Source of the DNA: DASWZN01 sp036404435
GTDB taxonomy: Bacteria > Acidobacteriota > Terriglobia > Bryobacterales > Bryobacteraceae
DNA: 64,000 nucleotides
NCBI GenBank assembly: GCA_036404435.1
Contig: DASWZN010000053.1
Location: 1 to 64,000, forward strand
Reading direction: 5' to 3'
Notes under the pieces: generated by a model
Seen by the model: the letters and a program-made list of their open reading frames with translations, nothing else
The model's database searches: none
Told to the model about the DNA's origin: nothing
Shown: positions 33,862 to 43,864 of the stretch, one piece after another
Numbering within the stretch: position 1 is the first letter of the stretch
How the letters are laid out: each line of letters begins with the position of its first letter
Made by a program: the position numbers and the translations under genes

Positions 33862-36800
33862 CTCTCTCGTCGCGGTTGCTGTGCTGGCGCTGGCCGGCCT
33901 CGCGGCCCGCGCGGACCTGCCCCGCTGGTTCCAGAACATTCCGGCGGTGAAACGATTCGAGGGCGTCTGCACCACCACGGTCGCCATGCCCGGCGGCCCG
34001 GTGACGGTGCGGCGCGATCCCGCGCAGATGCGGGCCTCGCTCACCCAACTGATCGCGGCCGCGCCGAACGACGCGGAGCTGTATGCGCTCCGCGCGCGCG
34101 CCGCCGAGGAACAGCTCGACGCCGCTGCCGCCGAGGCCGATTGGATCGAGCAGGCGAAGCTTGCGGCCGATCCCGGCGCAGGCCAACTGGCCCTGGCCGA
34201 TTTCTATCACCGGCGGCTGCGGCCGGCCGATGAGGTCCGCGCGCTCGAGGCCGCGGCCGAGGCGCCCAATCCGCCCGCGGAGAAGTACATGCCGGCCACC
34301 GGCCAGCGCGCCTGGCGCACGCTCCAGCGGCTGATCGCGCTCGTGGATGCGCAGGCTCTTCCGGTCGAAACCGGAGAGGAAGTGTACCGGCTATGGATCA
34401 AGCGCTACTCCCAGAGGCGCGCGGTCTATCGCCAGTTCTTCGGCTACCTTCTCGACAAGAAGCAGCTCCCGGCCGCAGATGCGCTCATCGCCGAATACGC
34501 CAAAGCGTTTCCGACCGACACCGTCTTCCCGACCAGCGCACGCGCCGCGCTTGCGGAGAGCCGCGGAACGCCGGAGCAGGCCCTCGCCGTTTACGACCAG
34601 GCGTTCCAACCGCTGGGGCCGCCCGAACTGGTGAAGGACTACTTCGACCTGCTCGCGAAGACTCACAACCTGCGAACGTTCCTGGGCAAGGCGCGCACGG
34701 CCGTCAGCGCGAATCCCACGGACCTCAATGCCGCCGCGCGCATCTTCTATTACTACCAGCAGCGGGGGAACCTGCCCGAGGCCAAGCGCGCGCTGGTCGA
34801 GTTCCGCCAGAGGAAGGACGCGCGGCAATCCGCCTGGAGCGCGGCGGAGCTGTGGGCGCTCGGCCGCCTGATGGAAGCGGTCCACGATTACGACGAGGCC
34901 GCGCGGGATTACCACGCCGTCTACGCGCTCGCCGCCGCGACGCCGCAGGACCGCGAACGCGCGCTCGCGGCGCTGGCCCAGCTTCTCTTCACGGCGCCGG
35001 AACAGCCCATCCGTTTTGGCGCGGGCGACCTTTCGTTCTACAAAGACATCGCCACCATGGACCCGCACCCCGGGTTCTTGAACGGCATCCTCTCGCTCCT
35101 GCTTAACTCGACGATGCCGGAATACAAGTACAGCGAGGAAGAGCGGAAGGCGGTGGCGTACTTCCACCGGGCGCGTGCGGCGGAGTTGCTGGCGCTGTTC
35201 GATTCCAAATTCCCCAAGTCGAACCGGCGACCGGTGCTCTGGTCGAAACTCATCGAAACCTATGCCACCTATGGCGCCAGCGACGGCGTGATCCGCGCGG
35301 GCAAGCAGTTCCTGGCGGCGTTTCCAAAGACGCCGTTGCGAACCGAGGTTGCGCTACGCATGGCCGACGCCTACGCGCGCACCGAGGATGAGCGGAGCGA
35401 GTTCGCCACCTACGATGCGCTTCTCAAAGAGCTGGCGGAGCGTGCCGGCGGCGTCCCGCTGGGAGAGAACGCAACGGGAATCGTGGACGAAGCCCCGCCC
35501 GAAGAGAGCGCCGGCGCGGACGAGGACGACCAGGCTGCGCCGGCCAGCAACGCGCGGAGCCGCGCGACGGCTCGGGAAGCGCGGCGCAACCCGGCGCGCT
35601 CCGCGGACTACGCCCGCGTGCTCGACCGATACATATCCCGGCTGGTCTCGATGCACCGGCCGCTCGACGCCCTGGCGCTGCTGCGCCGCGAGCTGGACCG
35701 CAATCCCAACGATCCCGGCCTCTACTCGCGCCTGGCAGCGTTCATGGAGCAGAACAAGCTCGACGCCGGAATCGAGCAGGTCTACCGCCGCGCGATTCAG
35801 CAGTTTTCGAGCGTGGCCTGGTACGACAAACTGGCGCGCTGGTACCTCCGCGGGCGAAAGACGGCCAGCCTCGAACAGCTCACCAGACAAGTGGTGGACA
35901 TCTTCGCGGGCACCGATCTCGAGAGCTACTTCAGCCAAGCCGTGAATGGCTCGTTCACGTCTTCTTTCCAACTGGGCGTCAATCTCTACGCCCACCAGCG
36001 GTTCCCTTACGACCTGGTCTTCGTTCGCAATCTGCTCTCGGCTTACTCCAGCCGCACTGCGGCGAACCCGGTGGAGCGCGAACGGTTGCTGAGGAACTAC
36101 TGGTTCTATGCGGACGATCTGAAGCGGCAGCTCTTCGAGGACCTTTCAAACACGGGCCGCCTCTACACCGAAGTCGAAGCGCTCCACGTCACGGATCCCG
36201 CCGCCATGGCGGCGACGAACCCCGCGGCCGTACAGTTCGCGGGCGAGGCGCAGGCGTGGTGGGCCCACTTCGAAGCGGCCGCGCCCGCACTGGAAGCCGT
36301 GGCCGCGCGTTTCCCCGGAAATGCCGCGCTGGTGCACCGGGCCGCGCAGCTCGACCGCTCGCTGGCGGCGTTCGATGCCAGCTACACTGAGCGGGCGGTT
36401 GCGTTCTCCGAGAAGCTCTACCAGTTCGACCAGCGCGATCGCCAGGCGCTGACTGAAGTCGGCGAGATCTATGCCGACCGGGAGGAGTTCGCCAAGGCCA
36501 AGCCCTATTGGGACCGCATCGCGCGGATCGAGCCCGGCAAGAAAGACGGCTACCTGGAAGCGGCCACCATTTTCTGGGACTATTTCCAGTTCGACGATGC
36601 GCTGCGCCTAATCGAGCAGGCGCGCCAGCAGACGGCCAACCCGGCGCTCTACGCTTACGAGGCCGGCGCCATCTATGAGAGCAAGAGCGACTATTCGCGC
36701 GCTATCGCCGAGTACTTGAAGGGCGCCGACGCGGCCGGATCGGCCCGCGCCCGGCTGCTCGCGCTCTCGAAGCGCCCCGCCCACAAGGCAACCATCGACC

Positions 36801-39800
36801 GCCTCACCGCCGAGCGAGTCGCCGCAGCGAACCCCGACGCGGCGGCCGTTTCCCTGCGCATCGCCGTGCTCGAAGCGCAGAACCGGGCCAGCGAGGTCGG
36901 ACCGTTCCTGGCAGACCTGGCGTCGCGCACCACCTCCGTCGACTTGCTAGTCCGCATCCGGAGCGACGCCGCGTCGCGCGGTTTCGAAGCCGCCGTCCAG
37001 CGCACTCAGGAACGCGAGGTCACCATCACCACCGATCCCGTGGAACGCATGCGGGCGCGGCTCGAGCTGATGCGGCTCTATGAGAGCAAGGGCGACACCG
37101 CGGCCGCCGGGCGTGCGGTCGAGGAGCTGTATCGGGAGAATCCGGCCATCCTCGGCGTGGTGCGCGCCGCGGTCGATTTCTACTGGCGCAACAAGATGCA
37201 CGTGAAAGCGGTCGAGACCCTGGTGGGCGCGGCGGGCGCCGCGAACGCTCCGCTGCGCAGAAGCTTCACGCTGGAAGCGGCGGGCAAGGCGGCCGAATCG
37301 GGCGACTTCGCGCGGGCCCGCGAACTCGCCACCACGCTGCTCGACCAGGAGCCGCTGAACGCGGAAACCATCGCTGCGATGGCCGACGTCTACGCGCGTC
37401 AGGGCGACGACCGCGGCCTGCGCGCGTTCTACGAGGAGAAGATCGGTGCGCTCAGAGGCGCTCCCTCGCGCATCGCCGAGCTGCGGCGCAGCCTGATTCC
37501 CGTGCTGACGAGGCAGAAGGACTACGCGGCGGCGATGGACCAGTACATCGAGATCCTCAAGAGCTATCCGGAGGACGACGAACTGGTGCGCGAAGCGGCT
37601 CTCTATGCCGCGGCGCACGGAGGACGCGAGCGGCTGCGCGGCTACTTCGTCAAGGCGTCCGCGGATTCGCCGCGCGATTTCCGCTGGCCCATGGTGCTGG
37701 CGCGGATCGAGACGTTCTTCGAGGATCTGCCCGCGGCCATCGCCGCGTACTCGCACGCCATCGCCATCCGGCCCGATCGCGTGGACCTGCGCATCGCGCG
37801 CGCGTCCCTCGAAGAGCGCCTGATGCGTTTCGACGAGGCGCTGGCGAGTTACACCAAGCTCTACGATCTCACCTATCACGATCCGCACTGGATGGAGAAG
37901 GCGGCCGAGATCCACGCCCGCCAGGGCCGGTGCGCCGAGGCGGTCGCCGCGCTCCGCAGAGGATTCATCGAGGGCCGGCCGGAGCGCGCGCAGCAGTTCT
38001 TCGACATCGCGCGCATCCTCGACGGCTGGGACCTGGTGGCGGAGGCGCGGCCGTTCGCCGAGCGCGGCGTGGCGCTTTCCGGCAAGTACCTGTTCAGCGA
38101 GCAGGCCGCGGGCGCGGCAATCTACGCCCGCGTGATGACGCGCCTGCGCGCCTGCGAGGCGGCCATCGAGAACCTGCGCGCGGCCGGATCGCCCGACGAT
38201 CCCGGCTTCGCACAGGCGCTCAGCTCGATGGGCGAAACCGTCGCGCGCTACTTTACGCCCGAGGAGAAGACGGCCCTGGAGGCGGCTCTCGAAAAGGAGA
38301 AGGCTGCGGTCCCGGTCGAGAAGCTGTTGCCCCTGGTCCAGAGGGCCGGGCTTACGCATCTCGAAGCGAAGTGGCGCTTCGAGCTGATGATGGCCAACCG
38401 GGAGAGCCAGGCCCGGTTGATCGAGATCCAGCGCCAGCGCATGCAGTACGACGAACTGGGTGTCGAGCTTGAAGCTCGCTGGCAAGCGGTTGGCCAGCGG
38501 AACCACCGGGACACACTGCTCGACGAGGCCGCCGAAGCCTACCGCGCCGGCGGCAACGTGGGCGCAGAGTTGCGGGTGCTGGCGCTGCGTCAAGAGCGGT
38601 TGGGCCTGAGCGGTGAGTTGCTGCAGCGGTATCTCGATCTGCTCGCGGTCCATATGCCCGATCGCCTGGTTGTGGAAGCCGGGCAGGGCAAAGCACCGTA
38701 CCCCGCCCTCAACACCGCGGCTGCAAGCGGCAACCCGAAGCTGGCGCTCGAGGCCATTCGTGCGCGCACGATGCCGCGCGTTTGGACCAGGGCGTACACC
38801 GGCCTGGCCGGTGTCTATTACGCCGACACCTCACCTGAGGTGCGGACCGCGTTTGCCGAGGCCATCGGCGACGTGCCCATCGGCGAGCGGCTCGGCCGGC
38901 GCGTGGACCGCGATCAGCAACTGGCGGGCAGCGAATGGTTCTACTACGGCACGGTCTACGGCGAGTACACGGCGCTGGCGGCCAGCGGCGATCCCGAAGA
39001 TTTCCTGCCCGGCCTGGTCGAGGGCACGCCCGCCCGCGCGGATGCCTACGCCATGCTCGCCGACCTCTACCGGGACAACCATGACACCGCCCGCGCGCTG
39101 GCCGATTACGGCCACGTGCTCGAGCTCAACGCGAAGCGCGGCGACATCTACGACAAAATGGCCACGATTCACTGGGACGCGGGCCAGCGCGAGGAGGCCA
39201 TCGCCGACTGGCGGAACGCCCTCGCCGCCTTCCGCCAGATGGAGGATGATCGCCTCCCCGAGAGCTTCTGGACCGACCTGCCGGCGGCGCTCAAGCACAT
39301 CGGCAGTCGCAAGCTGCTCGGCGACGTGCGCGCCCAGGCCGACAGCGCACTGCGGCTCTACCTCCGGCGCAACGGCTATTACCGCTTGGAGCCCTTGTTA
39401 GAAGGCGCGCTGGCAGCTACGGCGGGATCGGCCGAGGGCGTCGCCTGGATCGTCGATCTCAGCCGTGTAGCGCCCGATCCTCTCGGCGTGCTGCGCACGG
39501 CGCTCGATTCGAAGCTTTTCGACAACACCCAGCAGGAGGTTCTCTACAAGCGGGTTCTCGAGGACGCCTCCGCCCACGCGGCTCAGCCGGGTCCGGAGCA
39601 CGACGAAACGGAGCGGACTCTTCGCGAGTGGCAACTGCGCTGGATCGGCTTCCTGCTCGACACGAAGCAAACTGCGCGGGCCCAGGCGGCGCTTGAGGCG
39701 TGGCAGGGAGACCGCTCTGCCGTCACGGCGCTTGAAATCCGGGCGGCTGCCCAAGCGGAAAGGCTGGCAGCGCTTCTCGATCGTTACAGCCGCACGCCGG

Positions 39801-40834
39801 AGGACACGCCCCCGCTCGATACTCTGCGCCAGAGCGCGGTGGCGCTCTCGACCGCCGGCGACGCAGCCGGCGCGCGCCGCCTGCTCGAATTCGTCTACAC
39901 ACACGAGCTCGATGCGCACAACTTCACCGCCGCGAATTTCCTCGGCCTGGCCGAAGTCCGCGTCGAGCAGGGCGACCTGGCGGCCGCGATCGCGCTGCTG
40001 CGGCGCGTGACGCTGGTCGCGGACGAACCATTTCAGGACCTGGTGCCGGCGGCGGACCTTCTTATAAAGGCCGGCCACCAGAAAGAGGCCCGCGAGTTCC
40101 TCGCAGCGCGAGTGAAGGCCGTGCCGTGGGACCTGGAAAGCCGTGTCAAGCTCGGCGACGCGTCCCCGGGCCGCTCTCCGGAGGCGCCGTACGAGGTGCG
40201 CCTGAAGGCGGCGGAGCTGGCGCCGGGCTCCGGCTTCGGCAGCGGCGAGCTGGACCTGCTGGCCGGCGGCGCGAGTCCCTCGCCTGCCGCGGCCGAAAAG
40301 CCGTACTTCTATTTCGCGCGGCTCAAGGCGGCGGAGGCGGCTGCAAAGCCGCAGGATCGTGTGGCGTCGCTCATGGGCGCCATCGCGATCGATCCCGCCC
40401 CGCTCGCGCCCCGGGTGCGGCTGGTGAGCGCGGCGATCGAGAGCGGAAATCCGCAGATCGCGCTCGCGGCCGTCGAATCCCAGATCCGAAACTTCTCGTA
40501 CTACCTGAACAACGACTCCGCGACCGAAGTCGAGTTGCCGTGGCTGGTGCGCGAGTTCCTGAGCGAAGACACGGATGCCGCCGAACGCGCCGCGGTTGCG
40601 CGCGCCCTCGGGAAGGCCTCGGCGGAACTCGGCGTCCTGCCGCGGGCCGTGCTTTTCTACAAACTCTCAGTGGCCATCGAACCTTCTGCCGAGACGCGCG
40701 CCGCGCTCGACCAGGCGCGAGCGGAGCAGGCACGGCAGGTTGAGAATACCCGCCGGCGCCCTGTGATTGCGAAAGAGCTCGGACAAGCGCAACTCGTCGA
40801 GCCGCGCCTGTCCGAAGGAGGCTCATCGAAATGA
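33845..40834 (+). CDS. Giant exported TPR protein (2,329 residues)
   Basis: The protein has a signal peptide (KSSRNSLVAVAVLALAGLAARAD), then helical TPR-like repeats from end to end; examples are YALRARAAEEQLDAAAAEAD, LLRRELDRNPNDPGLYSRLA and YADREEFAKAKPYWDRI. An acidic low-complexity insert lies near 540-580 (EEDDQ/ASNARSRAT type). No enzyme domain is visible. Start is TTG 33845, fixed by AGGAGG six bases upstream; it lies inside the end of the VIT/VWA gene. A periplasmic solenoid of this size should form a long superhelix and act as a scaffold for the other operon products (inference). Confidence 0.8.
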   Translation: MKSSRNSLVAVAVLALAGLAARADLPRWFQNIPAVKRFEGVCTTTVAMPGGPVTVRRDPAQMRASLTQLIAAAPNDAELYALRARAAEEQLDAAAAEADWIEQAKLAADPGAGQLALADFYHRRLRPADEVRALEAAAEAPNPPAEKYMPATGQRAWRTLQRLIALVDAQALPVETGEEVYRLWIKRYSQRRAVYRQFFGYLLDKKQLPAADALIAEYAKAFPTDTVFPTSARAALAESRGTPEQALAVYDQAFQPLGPPELVKDYFDLLAKTHNLRTFLGKARTAVSANPTDLNAAARIFYYYQQRGNLPEAKRALVEFRQRKDARQSAWSAAELWALGRLMEAVHDYDEAARDYHAVYALAAATPQDRERALAALAQLLFTAPEQPIRFGAGDLSFYKDIATMDPHPGFLNGILSLLLNSTMPEYKYSEEERKAVAYFHRARAAELLALFDSKFPKSNRRPVLWSKLIETYATYGASDGVIRAGKQFLAAFPKTPLRTEVALRMADAYARTEDERSEFATYDALLKELAERAGGVPLGENATGIVDEAPPEESAGADEDDQAAPASNARSRATAREARRNPARSADYARVLDRYISRLVSMHRPLDALALLRRELDRNPNDPGLYSRLAAFMEQNKLDAGIEQVYRRAIQQFSSVAWYDKLARWYLRGRKTASLEQLTRQVVDIFAGTDLESYFSQAVNGSFTSSFQLGVNLYAHQRFPYDLVFVRNLLSAYSSRTAANPVERERLLRNYWFYADDLKRQLFEDLSNTGRLYTEVEALHVTDPAAMAATNPAAVQFAGEAQAWWAHFEAAAPALEAVAARFPGNAALVHRAAQLDRSLAAFDASYTERAVAFSEKLYQFDQRDRQALTEVGEIYADREEFAKAKPYWDRIARIEPGKKDGYLEAATIFWDYFQFDDALRLIEQARQQTANPALYAYEAGAIYESKSDYSRAIAEYLKGADAAGSARARLLALSKRPAHKATIDRLTAERVAAANPDAAAVSLRIAVLEAQNRASEVGPFLADLASRTTSVDLLVRIRSDAASRGFEAAVQRTQEREVTITTDPVERMRARLELMRLYESKGDTAAAGRAVEELYRENPAILGVVRAAVDFYWRNKMHVKAVETLVGAAGAANAPLRRSFTLEAAGKAAESGDFARARELATTLLDQEPLNAETIAAMADVYARQGDDRGLRAFYEEKIGALRGAPSRIAELRRSLIPVLTRQKDYAAAMDQYIEILKSYPEDDELVREAALYAAAHGGRERLRGYFVKASADSPRDFRWPMVLARIETFFEDLPAAIAAYSHAIAIRPDRVDLRIARASLEERLMRFDEALASYTKLYDLTYHDPHWMEKAAEIHARQGRCAEAVAALRRGFIEGRPERAQQFFDIARILDGWDLVAEARPFAERGVALSGKYLFSEQAAGAAIYARVMTRLRACEAAIENLRAAGSPDDPGFAQALSSMGETVARYFTPEEKTALEAALEKEKAAVPVEKLLPLVQRAGLTHLEAKWRFELMMANRESQARLIEIQRQRMQYDELGVELEARWQAVGQRNHRDTLLDEAAEAYRAGGNVGAELRVLALRQERLGLSGELLQRYLDLLAVHMPDRLVVEAGQGKAPYPALNTAAASGNPKLALEAIRARTMPRVWTRAYTGLAGVYYADTSPEVRTAFAEAIGDVPIGERLGRRVDRDQQLAGSEWFYYGTVYGEYTALAASGDPEDFLPGLVEGTPARADAYAMLADLYRDNHDTARALADYGHVLELNAKRGDIYDKMATIHWDAGQREEAIADWRNALAAFRQMEDDRLPESFWTDLPAALKHIGSRKLLGDVRAQADSALRLYLRRNGYYRLEPLLEGALAATAGSAEGVAWIVDLSRVAPDPLGVLRTALDSKLFDNTQQEVLYKRVLEDASAHAAQPGPEHDETERTLREWQLRWIGFLLDTKQTARAQAALEAWQGDRSAVTALEIRAAAQAERLAALLDRYSRTPEDTPPLDTLRQSAVALSTAGDAAGARRLLEFVYTHELDAHNFTAANFLGLAEVRVEQGDLAAAIALLRRVTLVADEPFQDLVPAADLLIKAGHQKEAREFLAARVKAVPWDLESRVKLGDASPGRSPEAPYEVRLKAAELAPGSGFGSGELDLLAGGASPSPAAAEKPYFYFARLKAAEAAAKPQDRVASLMGAIAIDPAPLAPRVRLVSAAIESGNPQIALAAVESQIRNFSYYLNNDSATEVELPWLVREFLSEDTDAAERAAVARALGKASAELGVLPRAVLFYKLSVAIEPSAETRAALDQARAEQARQVENTRRRPVIAKELGQAQLVEPRLSEGGSSK

Positions 40835-42441
40835 AAAAACGCATCCTCCTCTCGTCAACTGTGGTGGCCCTGGCGCTGTGGGCGTTGGTGGAGGCGCCCG
40901 CGCCGGGCCCCGGTCTCGCCGCCTACCTGCCCCAAGGCGCGCTGTTGGTGCTCGAAGCCCGCGACTTCGGCGCGCTCCTCAAGGATTGGAACGCCTCGCG
41001 CGAAAAGCCGGCCTGGCTCGAAAGCGCCAACTACGCGGTATTCTCGCGCTCGCGCCTTTTCATCCGTCTCGCGGACGCGCAGACCGAGTTCACCGCGGCG
41101 GCCGGCCTGCCGCCGGACATGGATCTGCTGGCCTCCGTCGCCGGCGCGGACTCGGCCCTCGCGCTCTACGACATCGGCAACCTGCAATTCCTCTACATCT
41201 CGAAGCTGCCCTCGGCGCGCGCGATCGAGACGGCGCTGTGGCGTACGCGCTCTTCCTACGAGACGCGCAACGCCGCCGGCCTCGACTATTTCATCAAGAC
41301 CGATCCTGCGTCCCACCGTGTGGCGGCATTCGCGGCGGCCAAGGACTATCTGCTGCTGGCGACGCGCGAGGACCTGATGGCGGGCGCGCTCACGCTGCTC
41401 GCGGGCAAGCCGGGCGCAACGGCCGCGAGCGAGCGCTGGTACGCCGAAACCGTGCGGCGCGCCGGCGCGGAGGCCGATCTGCGGCTGGTGATGAACCTGC
41501 CGCTGCTGGCGAAGAGCCCGCACTTCCGCTCGTATTGGATACAGCGCAACGTTTCGGAGGTGCGGCAATTCGACGCCGGGATCGCCGATCTGCGCCGCAC
41601 CGAGGACCAGATCCACGAAGACCGCGTTTTCCTTCGCTTCGACGCGCCGGCCGGCACTCCCCCGGACGCCGCCGCCTGCGCGGGTGCGTTGCGCCTGGTT
41701 CCGGATGACGCCGGCTTCTCGCAAGTCTGGATGAAGCCCGCTCCGGCGGCGGCCCTGGATCTGCTGTACAAGAAGATTCTCGCGCCGGGGCCGGAAGCGG
41801 CTCCGCCATCGCTCGCCGCGCCGCCGGCGGCAGTGAGCGGCCCGGCCGGCAGCGAATCCGACCTCGAGACCCGCATCGACCAGCCTCCGCTCGACGATTC
41901 CGCGGGCCAAGCGATTCCCGCCGCCCTGCGCGCCCTGATCGAAACGCCGCTCGATGCCATGCTGGAGATCGCTTCCAGCCGCGCAACGCCAGGCGGCGTG
42001 CTGGTGGGGATCGATACCGCGGTGGTGCTGGTCGGGTCCTCGAACTGGGACGCGGCCGCGGTCCGCAAGGCGCTGGCGTCTGCGCCGGAGTTCGGGCCGC
42101 TGGGCCGCATCGCGGTCGAGGCGCGCGACCGCGTGCTGATTGTGGCCAATTCGGCGGCGCTCGCCGCGAAGATCGCGGGGCGCCTCGATACGCCGGCGGC
42201 CGGCCAGCCGTTCACCTACGCGGCCGCATTCCATCACACGGCCGAGCGCGGCCGGTTCCTCGCGATGACGCGCCTCATCGACTACTCCCCCGCCCAGGGC
42301 GACGACCGCGAGCCGCAGTTCTTCTCGGAGAACATCGCCAGCCTCAGCGGCGTGCTGAGCGGGGTCGAATCGTCGAACATGACCGCGCTCGACCTCGGCT
42401 CCACGGTCTCGGAAACCGTGACCTACAGGCTCGCGAAATGA
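40831..42441 (+). CDS. Exported DUF3352-like protein
   Basis: The 536-residue protein has a signal or anchor segment (ILLSSTVVALALWALVEAP). The start of the mature part (AAYLPQGALLVLEARDFGALLKDWNAS) resembles the beginning of DUF3352-type proteins, where a predicted alpha/beta domain begins with a similar PxxALLxLxxxDF wording. A Pro/Ala-rich linker separates two halves near 320-345. There is no catalytic motif I recognise. ATG 40831 overlaps the giant TPR stop as ATGA, and its own stop overlaps the next start the same way. Confidence 0.55.
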   Translation: MKKRILLSSTVVALALWALVEAPAPGPGLAAYLPQGALLVLEARDFGALLKDWNASREKPAWLESANYAVFSRSRLFIRLADAQTEFTAAAGLPPDMDLLASVAGADSALALYDIGNLQFLYISKLPSARAIETALWRTRSSYETRNAAGLDYFIKTDPASHRVAAFAAAKDYLLLATREDLMAGALTLLAGKPGATAASERWYAETVRRAGAEADLRLVMNLPLLAKSPHFRSYWIQRNVSEVRQFDAGIADLRRTEDQIHEDRVFLRFDAPAGTPPDAAACAGALRLVPDDAGFSQVWMKPAPAAALDLLYKKILAPGPEAAPPSLAAPPAAVSGPAGSESDLETRIDQPPLDDSAGQAIPAALRALIETPLDAMLEIASSRATPGGVLVGIDTAVVLVGSSNWDAAAVRKALASAPEFGPLGRIAVEARDRVLIVANSAALAAKIAGRLDTPAAGQPFTYAAAFHHTAERGRFLAMTRLIDYSPAQGDDREPQFFSENIASLSGVLSGVESSNMTALDLGSTVSETVTYRLAK

Positions 42442-43274
42442 TCCGGGCCGCGTGGCTCGTAGTCTTCGCCCTGTGGATTCTCTGCTCCTCCGGCACGACG
42501 GGCGACGAGCGACGAGCGACGGGCGTCGTCTTCGCGGCTTCGCTCTACGATCAGGCCGTGGTCACGCTGCTCCGCGAGCGCTTCAGCCGCGCGGATGTCT
42601 CGTATATCCTGATCGAGACGGGCGGCGGCCGCATCGTGGACGCGCAGTGGCCGGATGCGGGCCGGCCCGTGCCGATGGGGTCGCTCGTCAAGCCGTTTAC
42701 CGCACTCGCCTACGGCAAATCGCACGGCTATCGCTACCCGGAATTCGTGTGCCGCGGGAGCGAATCCGGCTGCTGGCTGCCCGCCGGGCACGGCAAGGTT
42801 GGGATCGTCGAGGCGATCGCCCACTCCTGCAATGCCTACTTCGACGCGCTCGCGGCCCAGGTGCGCTTCGAGGACGTCGCTGCCGAAGCCCGCCGGTTCT
42901 CGATCGCGCCGCCGCCCGAGCAGGCGCCGCCGGCCGCCTATGTGGGCCGACAGGGCTTGTGGGAGTTGCGGCCGGAGGAGATGCTGCGGGCGTTCATGGC
43001 GCTGCTCGCGGATCCGCGCGCGGACGTGGTGCGAAGCGGCATGGAGGAGTGCGCCCGCCACGGCACGGGGCGTGCGCTCGGCGAAGGTCTGGCCAAGACG
43101 GGCACCGCGCCCTGCTCCCACCAGCCGCCAGCGCCCGGCGACGGCTTCGTGATCGCCTTCGACCGCGCCGCCGCGCCGCGCTATGGCCTGCTGGTCCGGG
43201 TTCACGGCGTGCCGGGAGCCGAAGCCGCCACGGTCGCCGCCCAAATGATGCGCGTGATTCGCGAGGGGAAATGA
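42438..43274 (+). CDS. Minimal penicillin-binding-type transpeptidase domain protein
   Basis: The 278-residue protein has a hydrophobic N-terminus (1-18, signal or anchor). All three active-site motifs of the penicillin-binding/beta-lactamase fold are present in order with usual spacing: S82-LV-K85 (MGSLVKPF), S130-C-N132 and K220-T-G222 (AKTGTAP). It lacks the glycosyltransferase and pedestal domains of full-length PBPs and is close to the minimal catalytic domain (about 250-300 residues). D,D-transpeptidase, carboxypeptidase or ligand sensor are all possible. A SpoIID-type gene is two genes downstream, so a peptidoglycan target is likely. Both ends overlap neighbours (ATGA). Confidence 0.72.
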   Translation: MIRAAWLVVFALWILCSSGTTGDERRATGVVFAASLYDQAVVTLLRERFSRADVSYILIETGGGRIVDAQWPDAGRPVPMGSLVKPFTALAYGKSHGYRYPEFVCRGSESGCWLPAGHGKVGIVEAIAHSCNAYFDALAAQVRFEDVAAEARRFSIAPPPEQAPPAAYVGRQGLWELRPEEMLRAFMALLADPRADVVRSGMEECARHGTGRALGEGLAKTGTAPCSHQPPAPGDGFVIAFDRAAAPRYGLLVRVHGVPGAEAATVAAQMMRVIREGK

Positions 43275-43864
43275 CGATGAACTCTCAACAGTCCCGGCGT
43301 TTACTGATACTCGCAGCCTTTGCGCTGGCGATCGTCTGGGCTGGCGCGGCTGCGCATCATGTCCGAGGGGTCTGGGGCTTCGCCCTGCTGGTCCCGCTGG
43401 TCGTGTTGCTTTGGCTCACCCTCCGAAGGCGCGACCCGACACTGCATACCGAGATGCTCTCTATCCTCTTTGGCGGCCTTGCGGTCGCCGGCTACCTGGA
43501 ACGCGATTACCTTTCGTTCTTCGGGTGGGGGTTTATAGGCGCCTGGTTCGCGTACGACTGGGTCAGGGCTACCGATGGCGCCACGATCACGGTCGCCTGT
43601 GTCAAAGCTCCACGCTTCGCGGGCGTGGTCGAGTACCTCAAGCTGCATCTGCCCGGCGTGCGCGTGGAAGAGTGCTCGAAAGATTGGATGGAACGCCTCT
43701 CTCAAACCGAGACCGATGACGAAGGGCGATTCGCGCTCGCCGATGCGCCAGAGCCGCAGGTGCGCTATCTGAGCGTCTCGTACCCAGGGGCAAAGACGGC
43801 GTACCTCCAGGTGGGGCTCTCCCCAACAACACAACCGCTGCTCGTGCGGTTGGAATCCCGATGA
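43271..43864 (+). CDS. Small membrane protein with C-terminal beta domain
   Basis: The 197-residue protein has three or four membrane segments in the first 95 residues (LLILAAFALAIVWAGAA, GFALLVPLVVLLWLTL, ILFGGLAVAGYL, FFGWGFIGAWFAYDWV). A soluble tail of about 100 residues contains SQTETDDEGRFALADAPEP, the strand-turn signature of carboxypeptidase-regulatory-like domains. It may anchor part of the operon's complex. ATG 43271 overlaps the preceding stop and has GAGGGG close upstream; ATG 43277 is an equal alternative. I do not recognise a named family. Confidence 0.6.
   Translation: MTMNSQQSRRLLILAAFALAIVWAGAAAHHVRGVWGFALLVPLVVLLWLTLRRRDPTLHTEMLSILFGGLAVAGYLERDYLSFFGWGFIGAWFAYDWVRATDGATITVACVKAPRFAGVVEYLKLHLPGVRVEECSKDWMERLSQTETDDEGRFALADAPEPQVRYLSVSYPGAKTAYLQVGLSPTTQPLLVRLESR

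Noticed and set aside
36947..38653. 568-codon minus-strand frame inside the giant TPR gene
   Set aside because: Antisense shadow in GC-rich repeat sequence; no signal, motif or ribosome-binding site.
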